Source: Pseudomonadota bacterium
GTDB taxonomy: Bacteria > Desulfobacterota > BSN033 > G020346125
DNA: 5,470 nt
Assembly: GCA_030673585.1 (NCBI GenBank)
Contig: DAOVIU010000121.1
Span: forward strand, 1 to 5,470
Reading direction: 5' to 3'
The notes under the pieces were generated by a model. The model was not told where the DNA came from. It saw only the letters and a program-made list of their open reading frames with translations, and searched no databases. The translations under genes were made by a program, and so were the position numbers. Numbering within the stretch: the stretch's first letter is position 1; every line of letters begins with the position of its first letter. Below, one piece after another: positions 1-3,833 of the stretch.

Positions 1-95
1 AACTACATTCTTGGGCAAAGCCCCTCAGGGATTGCTCGGGCGATTCTGACCCTCTTATCACCCATGTATTAAACAGCCAGGGAAAAGGTAGCTTA

Positions 96-124
96 TTGAC
101 CATTGCACGTGTGCATGGTATAAA
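96..124 (+). promoter_or_regulatory. sigma70-like promoter for the lipoprotein/adenosine-kinase operon
   Basis: The -35 box is TTGACC (96-101) and the -10 box is TATAAA (119-124), separated by 17 bases. Each hexamer matches the sigma70 consensus at five of six positions. The predicted transcription start is near 131, giving a leader of about 115 nt before the TTG start. The spacer holds an inverted repeat, TGCAC-GT-GTGCA (104-115), which includes the palindrome CACGTG and is placed where a repressor could block polymerase. A second short inverted repeat, AATCA-TC-TGATT (128-139), spans the predicted start site. Promoter assignment is by eye. Confidence 0.6.
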
Positions 125-175
125 TCGAATCATCTGATTTTCCTGCGCGCCTTTTTACGTACTTTACCTAGTAGA

Positions 176-232
176 ATGGACCTCATAATAAGGGTAGAAA
201 TCATGGGGAAAGGGGCAAGCCGCAAGGTCCAT
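176..232 (+). repeat. 8-bp inverted repeat (leader stem) abutting the lipoprotein ribosome binding site
   Basis: ATGGACCT (176-183) and AGGTCCAT (225-232) are perfect reverse complements separated by 41 bases. The right arm ends exactly one base before the GGGAGGAA ribosome binding site at 233-240. In the mRNA this could form a stem that presents or masks that site. It also argues that 176-244 is untranslated leader rather than the start of the coding sequence. The stem is seen in the sequence; any role is inferred. Confidence 0.35.
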
Positions 233-244
233 GGGAGGAAAGAG

Positions 245-733
245 TTGATTCTATTAACGATATCCAAGATGAGCGGAAGGATTATCCCTCTAATCCTGGC
301 GTTCCTAATCATCCTCACTGCTTGTGCCGGATTGCGGGACAAAAAAAGCGCCTCGGACTATTTTAAAGAAGGGGTTTCCTTGGTGCAAAAGGGCAAGTAC
401 AACGAGGCAATTAAGAAATACAAAAAGGGACTCCGAAGAGAACCCCGTTCGGCGGTGGGATATAACTACCTTGGAATGGCCTACGGGTATAAGTATGAAC
501 AGTTGAGAAGCCTCGATTGGAAAGAGAAGGAGATCGAGGCGTTTAAAAAGGCCATCGAGCTGGACCCCAATTTTTTCCGCCCTTATTTCAACCTGGGAAT
601 AACGTACTACAATATGGGAAAACCCAAGGAAGCGGCTAAATATTTCAAGAAGTGCCTTGAGATTTATCCGGAACACCCCAACAGGGAATTGATCGAAAAG
701 ATGATCCAAGCGGGGGAAGGGGAGGGAAGGTGA
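245..733 (+). CDS. TPR-repeat lipoprotein, small
   Basis: This is a 162-residue predicted lipoprotein with tetratricopeptide repeats, which serve as protein-protein interaction scaffolds. From the TTG start, a basic/hydrophobic signal segment (about residues 9-26) ends in the lipobox LTAC, with Cys27 as the lipidation site. Ala follows at +2, which would suggest outer-membrane sorting in a Gram-negative cell. The mature part of about 136 residues holds three TPR units: about 36-69 (GKYNEAIKKYKKGLRREP), 70-110 (with an insertion of about seven residues between its helices) and 111-144 (GKPKEAAKYFKKCLEIYP). I chose TTG at 245 because GGGAGGAA at 233-240 is well spaced before it. ATG 269 gives a shorter signal peptide but lacks a ribosome binding site. 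In-frame ATGs at 203 and 176 would add an atypically long N-terminus. The gene runs into the adenosine-kinase homologue with one base between them, so they are probably co-translated. Its specific partner is unknown. Confidence 0.83.
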   Translation: MILLTISKMSGRIIPLILAFLIILTACAGLRDKKSASDYFKEGVSLVQKGKYNEAIKKYKKGLRREPRSAVGYNYLGMAYGYKYEQLRSLDWKEKEIEAFKKAIELDPNFFRPYFNLGITYYNMGKPKEAAKYFKKCLEIYPEHPNRELIEKMIQAGEGEGR

Positions 734-734
734 G

Positions 735-1217
735 ATGGAATTGAAGACGGTGAAACTGGATATTCCGGAGGGCCATAACATAATCCTGGGACAAACCCAT
801 TTCATCAAGACGGTCGAGGACCTGTACGAGATCATGGCATCCACGGTGCCCAATGCCAAATTCGGTATCGCTTTCTGCGAGGCCTCCGGAGCCTGCCTTT
901 TGAGGCTGGAGGGGAATGACGAGGATCTCACAAAGATAGCGGAAACCATGGGTATGGAAATCAGCGCCGGCCACACCTTCGTGGTGGTAATGAAAGACGC
1001 CTTCCCCATCAACGTGCTCAACGCCATCAAGATGTGCCAGGAGGTCTGCTCAATCTACTGCGCCACGGCAAACCCCGTCGAGGTGATTATCGCCGAAACG
1101 AACCAGGGAAGGGGAATCATGGGGGTGATCGATGGCTTCTCTCCCAAAGGAGTGGAAAAAGAGGACGGGGTAACCTGGCGGAAAGACCTCCTGAGGAAAT
1201 TCAAATATAAGCTCTGA
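735..1217 (+). CDS. Adenosine-specific kinase family protein (Adenosine_kin, PF04008-type)
   Basis: This 160-residue protein is recognised by its conserved blocks: GIAFCEASG (44-52), GND (60-62), AGHTF (78-82), FPINVLNAIK (90-99), ATANPVEVIIAET (110-122) and GRGIMGVIDGFSPKGVE (125-141). Length and block order match the family across its whole length. The family is small and cytosolic. The Pyrobaculum aerophilum member was reported to bind adenosine and AMP but not ADP or ATP, and to carry a modified histidine read as phosphohistidine. His80 in AGHTF is a candidate equivalent here, but I cannot confirm it. True kinase activity and physiological role remain poorly established. The ATG lies one base after the lipoprotein stop (TGA 731-733), with GGAGG at 721-725 inside the upstream gene, so translational coupling is likely. 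No terminator is visible after it. Nearby purB makes AMP, which fits a role in adenine nucleotide handling, but that link is inference. Confidence 0.92.
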   Translation: MELKTVKLDIPEGHNIILGQTHFIKTVEDLYEIMASTVPNAKFGIAFCEASGACLLRLEGNDEDLTKIAETMGMEISAGHTFVVVMKDAFPINVLNAIKMCQEVCSIYCATANPVEVIIAETNQGRGIMGVIDGFSPKGVEKEDGVTWRKDLLRKFKYKL

Positions 1218-1317
1218 GGTCTCTGAAAAACTAGAAAAGGAAGCTCTGGTGCGAATATATTGGGTAGCTACACGAAAATGTGTCCTGCCCTAGCTGCATG
1301 ACCGCAGCACTCAAAGG

Positions 1318-2082
1318 TTATTCTATACTCAGAATCTCCGGATCGCCATCTGTCAGGGCGATGCTATGTTCGGAATGCGCCGATAGTTTCCCATCGGCCG
1401 TAACGACGGTCCACTCGTCTCCCAATCTGGTTACCTTCCAGGTTCCTGCATTTATCATCGGCTCCAAGGCAAAGATCATGCCCTGTTTCAGCCTTGGCCC
1501 CTGATGGGGAGGCCCAAAATTAGGGATTTGGGGATCCTCGTGAAGGGATTTCCCGATCCCATGACCCACGAAATCCCTCACAACGGAAAATCCGTACCCC
1601 TCTGCAAACATCTGAACGGCATGGGAGATATCGGAGAGTCGATTCCCCTCCTTAGCCTTCTCTATCCCCACGTACAAAGCCCTCTCCGTCACCTCAATGA
1701 GCCTTTGCGCCTCCTCGCTCACATTGCCCACGGGAAGGGTTATGGCGGCATCGCCGTAGTAGCCATCCAGCAAAACCCCCACATCTAAACTGACGATGTC
1801 CCCTTCCTTCAGCTTCCGGGGCCCCGGTATGCCATGGACTACTTCCTCATTGATGGAAATACACATGCTCGCCGGAAATTCAGAGCGATAACCCATGGGC
1901 TTGTATCCCTTAAAAGCGGGGATTCCCCCACGCGCTCTTATCAAACTCTCCGCCTCCTGGTCGAGCTCCTTGGTGGTGATGCCCGGGCTCACCATCTTCT
2001 TGATTTCGTCGAAAACATAGGCAACGATCCGGTTACTTTTCCTGAGATATTCAATTTCGCGCTTGGACTTTATGATGATCAT
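1318..2082 (-). CDS. map: Methionine aminopeptidase, type I
   Basis: This enzyme removes the N-terminal methionine from nascent proteins when the second residue is small, using a dinuclear metal centre. The 254-residue protein is a minimal single-domain (Ia-like) type. All five metal ligands are present: D100 (SLDVGV), D111 (GDAAIT), H174 (GHGIG), E207 (FALEPM) and E238 (HSEHS). Each is offset by exactly three from the E. coli ligands D97, D108, H171, E204 and E235. The substrate-site histidines H83 (VVHGIP) and H181 (LHEDP) are also kept, so it should be active. The ATG is supported by homology; its ribosome binding site is weak (AGAAG, complement of 2087-2091, only four bases away). In many bacteria map lies in the ribosomal-protein operon near secY, adk and infA. 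Here it stands alone, with its own promoter, divergent from purB and convergent with the adenosine-kinase homologue. It could be the sole copy or a paralogue. Confidence 0.97.
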   Translation of the reverse strand: MIIIKSKREIEYLRKSNRIVAYVFDEIKKMVSPGITTKELDQEAESLIRARGGIPAFKGYKPMGYRSEFPASMCISINEEVVHGIPGPRKLKEGDIVSLDVGVLLDGYYGDAAITLPVGNVSEEAQRLIEVTERALYVGIEKAKEGNRLSDISHAVQMFAEGYGFSVVRDFVGHGIGKSLHEDPQIPNFGPPHQGPRLKQGMIFALEPMINAGTWKVTRLGDEWTVVTADGKLSAHSEHSIALTDGDPEILSIE

Positions 2083-2122
2083 TCGACTTCTGCTCGTGCC
2101 CTTAGCGGATTACATCGAAGGC

Positions 2123-2152
2123 ATGATATGAAACTCAGCCACCCTTTGTCAA
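2123..2152 (-). promoter_or_regulatory. sigma70-like promoter for map
   Basis: Read on the - strand, TTGACA (complement of 2147-2152, perfect consensus) is followed after 18 bases by TATCAT (complement of 2123-2128, five of six). The predicted transcript starts near 2116, leaving a leader of about 34 nt before the map ATG at 2082. This supports independent transcription of map. The 18-base spacing is slightly long but acceptable. Confidence 0.6.
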
Positions 2153-2162
2153 CATGGGAACC

Positions 2163-2202
2163 CCCTGCCCCCTTCTTAAGAATCTTCTGATTAGAAGCAG
2201 GG
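2163..2202. repeat. nested inverted repeats between the divergent map and purB promoters
   Basis: Outer arms CCCTGC (2163-2168) and GCAGGG (2197-2202) are perfect complements. They enclose a 10-bp palindrome, TTCTTAAGAA (2173-2182), and a hairpin CTTCT-GATT-AGAAG (2184-2197). The cluster sits upstream of both -35 boxes (map 2147-2152 and purB 2222-2227). That is a suitable place for a regulator acting on both genes, or for a cruciform. The repeats are seen directly; the operator role is inferred. Confidence 0.4.
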
Positions 2203-2221
2203 AAATGCCCTACCATGAGTA

Positions 2222-2249
2222 TTGACTTCTGGGGTTTACGGGGTACAAT
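2222..2249 (+). promoter_or_regulatory. sigma70-like promoter for purB
   Basis: TTGACT (2222-2227) and TACAAT (2244-2249) are separated by 16 bases, and each matches the consensus at five of six positions. The predicted start is near 2256, so the purB mRNA would carry a leader of about 185 nt. That is long for a simple housekeeping gene and leaves room for RNA-level control. Confidence 0.6.
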
Positions 2250-2255
2250 GAGGGG

Positions 2256-2441
2256 AACCCAATGGAGAAACTCCTCGTTTTCTCAAACCGCGGAGGACGT
2301 TCGCTCCCCATTGTGATCTTTAAAGGCATCGCTTCGAGGCAGAATCCCTGGTAAAACCGGCCTTATTCTTCCTGCTCAAGGCTCCGTACACAAACTCTCT
2401 ATCATCATGCCCTTATCTCGGTTCCTGTGAGGAGAAAACGA
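2256..2441 (+). promoter_or_regulatory. purB 5' leader with candidate anti-Shine-Dalgarno switch
   Basis: The segment TCGTTTTCTC (2275-2284) is perfectly complementary to 2432-2441, which includes part of the purB ribosome binding site (GAGGAG, 2429-2434) and the A of its ATG. CTCCTC at 2271-2276 also complements that GAGGAG. The competing partner is GGAGAAAC (2264-2271), a near copy of the start-region sequence GGAGAAAAC (2431-2439); it can form a local hairpin, AGAAA (2266-2270) with TTTCT (2279-2283). Around this, CAATGG (2260-2265) pairs with CCATTG (2308-2313), and GGAG (2292-2295) with CTCC (2304-2307), giving a compact three-way junction. Downstream, CGGCCTT (2358-2364) can pair with AAGG...CCG (2378-2386) across a two-base bulge. 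I do not recognise a known riboswitch class. The pairings are directly visible; switching is an inference. Confidence 0.4.
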
Positions 2442-3742
2442 TGATTCCACGATATACCCGCCCGGAAATGGGCCGAATTTGGACGGACGAGAATAAGTTC
2501 AAAAAGTGGCTTCAAATCGAGATCTTAGCATGTGAGGCATTGGCGGAGATGGGGGAAATCCCCCCTGAGGCGTTGAGGGAAATCAAGGAGAAGGCGCGGT
2601 TCGATATCGATCGAATCTCCGAGCTGGAAAAGGTGACCAAACACGACGTGGTGGCCTTCCTAACGGCAGTGGGCGAAAATGTGGGAGAGGCCTCGCGATA
2701 TATTCATTTCGGCCTCACCTCTTCTGACATCTTGGATACGTCCCTGGCTTTGCTTCTCAAGGAGGCCTCGGAGCTCATCGTCGAGGATATCCATAAGCTC
2801 CTTTCGGTCCTCAAGGAAAAGGCGTTTACCTATAAGGATACGATAATGATCGGCAGATCCCATGGAACTCACGCCGAGCCGATCACCTTTGGGTTAAAAA
2901 TGGCTCTCTGGTATGACGAAATGCGCAGGAACCTGATCCGAATGGAAAGGGCGAAGGAGGCCATAAGCTACGGGAAAATCTCCGGCGCCGTGGGAACCTT
3001 TGCCAACGTCCCTCCCTTTGTGGAGGAATACGTCTGCCGTAATTGCGGTCTGAAACCCGCTCGCATCTCTACCCAAATTATCCAGAGGGATCATCATGCC
3101 GAGTTTTTCACCACATTGGCCGTCATTGCCTCTTCCATTGAGAAGTTCGCCCTGGAAATTCGCCACCTCCAGAGGACTGAGGTCTTCGAGGCCGAGGAAT
3201 TTTTTACAAAGGGTCAGAAGGGATCCTCAGCCATGCCTCATAAGCGCAACCCCATCCTTTCGGAGAACCTCTGCGGTTTGGCTCGCATGGTGAGGACAAA
3301 CTCGCTGGCCGCCCTGGAGAACATTCCCCTCTGGCACGAGAGGGATATCAGCCACTCCTCGGTGGAAAGGGTCATCGCTCCCGACAGCACCATTCTGTTG
3401 GACTATATGCTTTATTGGTTAACCAACATCATCGGTAACCTCCTGGTTTATCCGGAAAACATGGTAAGGAATCTGGAAAAGACAAAGGGATTAATCTTCT
3501 CGGAGAGGCTCATGTTGGAATTGACCAAAAGGAATATCTCCAGAGAAGATGCCTACTCCCTGGTTCAACGGAACGCCATGAGGGTATGGGAGGAGGGAAA
3601 GGGTTTTAAGCAAGAGGTACTGAAAGACACCGAAATCACCAAGGTGCTCAGCCGGAAGGAAATCGAGGAGTGTTTCGACCTCAAAGGTCACCTTGGACAC
3701 GTGGAGGAGATCTTTAAACGGGTATTCGAAGAAGACGCCTGA
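2441..3742 (+). CDS. purB: Adenylosuccinate lyase
   Basis: This 433-residue enzyme catalyses two fumarate-releasing steps of purine synthesis: SAICAR to AICAR, and adenylosuccinate to AMP. It belongs to the fumarase/aspartase superfamily and acts as a cytosolic homotetramer. Visible motifs include H68 in KHDVVAF, the TSSDILD segment (93-99), HGTHAEP (141-147, H141 being the likely acid), STQ (210-212), and the family signature GSSAMPHKRNP (261-271), whose flexible-loop serine is the likely base. Length and sequence follow the short Bacillus/Thermotoga type, end to end. The ATG has a strong GAGGAG ribosome binding site six bases upstream. Two small oddities are a CxxC (C199, C202) in EYVCRNCGLKPA, and QRDHHAE where many homologues have QRDRHAE. 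It has its own promoter and a long leader, and it is not next to other pur genes here. ftsH follows after 91 bases with a separate promoter. Confidence 0.98.
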   Translation: MIPRYTRPEMGRIWTDENKFKKWLQIEILACEALAEMGEIPPEALREIKEKARFDIDRISELEKVTKHDVVAFLTAVGENVGEASRYIHFGLTSSDILDTSLALLLKEASELIVEDIHKLLSVLKEKAFTYKDTIMIGRSHGTHAEPITFGLKMALWYDEMRRNLIRMERAKEAISYGKISGAVGTFANVPPFVEEYVCRNCGLKPARISTQIIQRDHHAEFFTTLAVIASSIEKFALEIRHLQRTEVFEAEEFFTKGQKGSSAMPHKRNPILSENLCGLARMVRTNSLAALENIPLWHERDISHSSVERVIAPDSTILLDYMLYWLTNIIGNLLVYPENMVRNLEKTKGLIFSERLMLELTKRNISREDAYSLVQRNAMRVWEEGKGFKQEVLKDTEITKVLSRKEIEECFDLKGHLGHVEEIFKRVFEEDA

Positions 3743-3753
3743 ACGCAGAACGG

Positions 3754-3782
3754 TTGAAAACTATCCTCATTTCGGCTATATT
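3754..3782 (+). promoter_or_regulatory. sigma70-like promoter for ftsH
   Basis: TTGAAA (3754-3759) and TATATT (3777-3782) are separated by 17 bases, each matching the consensus at five of six positions. The predicted start is near 3789, about 45 nt before the ftsH ATG. ftsH can therefore be transcribed independently of purB, although read-through from purB is also possible because no terminator is visible between them. No sigma32-like heat-shock promoter was recognised. Confidence 0.55.
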
Positions 3783-3789
3783 TGTCTTA

Positions 3790-3811
3790 AGGGCTCCATG
3801 ACCGAGGCCCT
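3790..3811 (+). other. hairpin at the predicted 5' end of the ftsH transcript
   Basis: AGGGC (3790-3794) pairs with GCCCT (3807-3811). The stem extends inward by TC/GA across a single bulged G, enclosing a loop of about seven bases. It begins within a base or two of the predicted transcription start and is not followed by a T-run, so it is not an intrinsic terminator. A 5'-terminal stem commonly stabilises mRNA; that role here is inferred. Confidence 0.35.
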
Positions 3812-3833
3812 GTGAAGGCGTAAGGAAATTGAG

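Noticed and set aside
1..72. Frame open from the left edge to TAA at 70-72 (ending ...ILTLLSPMY)
   Set aside because: Twenty-three codons with no recognisable family; another frame also stays open to about 137, so a truncated gene tail cannot be distinguished from chance.
176..244. N-terminal extension of the lipoprotein from ATG 176 or ATG 203
   Set aside because: It would place the lipobox Cys at residue 50 or 41, long for a lipoprotein signal peptide, and the region carries a stem and a good ribosome binding site for the later TTG.
305..1030. Long - strand open frame (241 codons) opposite the lipoprotein and kinase genes
   Set aside because: It lies antisense to two well-supported genes and shows no recognisable domain; it is a shadow frame.
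1209..1248. Direct repeat AAGCTCTG (1209-1216 and 1241-1248)
   Set aside because: Only eight bases, two copies, the first overlapping the end of a coding region; no sign of an attachment site or element boundary.
1834..2190. + strand open frame opposite the map 5' end and running into the intergenic region
   Set aside because: Most of it is antisense to conserved map codons, it crosses the map promoter, and no ribosome binding site or domain is evident.
2358..2386. CGGCCTT / AAGG-CT-CCG hairpin in the purB leader as an intrinsic terminator (attenuator)
   Set aside because: It is not followed by a T-run; the sequence after it is GTACACAAACTC.
3790..3811. Hairpin after purB as its terminator
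   Set aside because: There is no T-tract downstream, and it sits at the predicted ftsH transcript start, so a 5' stem is the better reading.
3798..3815. Tiny ORF M-T-E-A-L before ftsH
   Set aside because: Five codons inside the hairpin with no convincing ribosome binding site; most likely chance.
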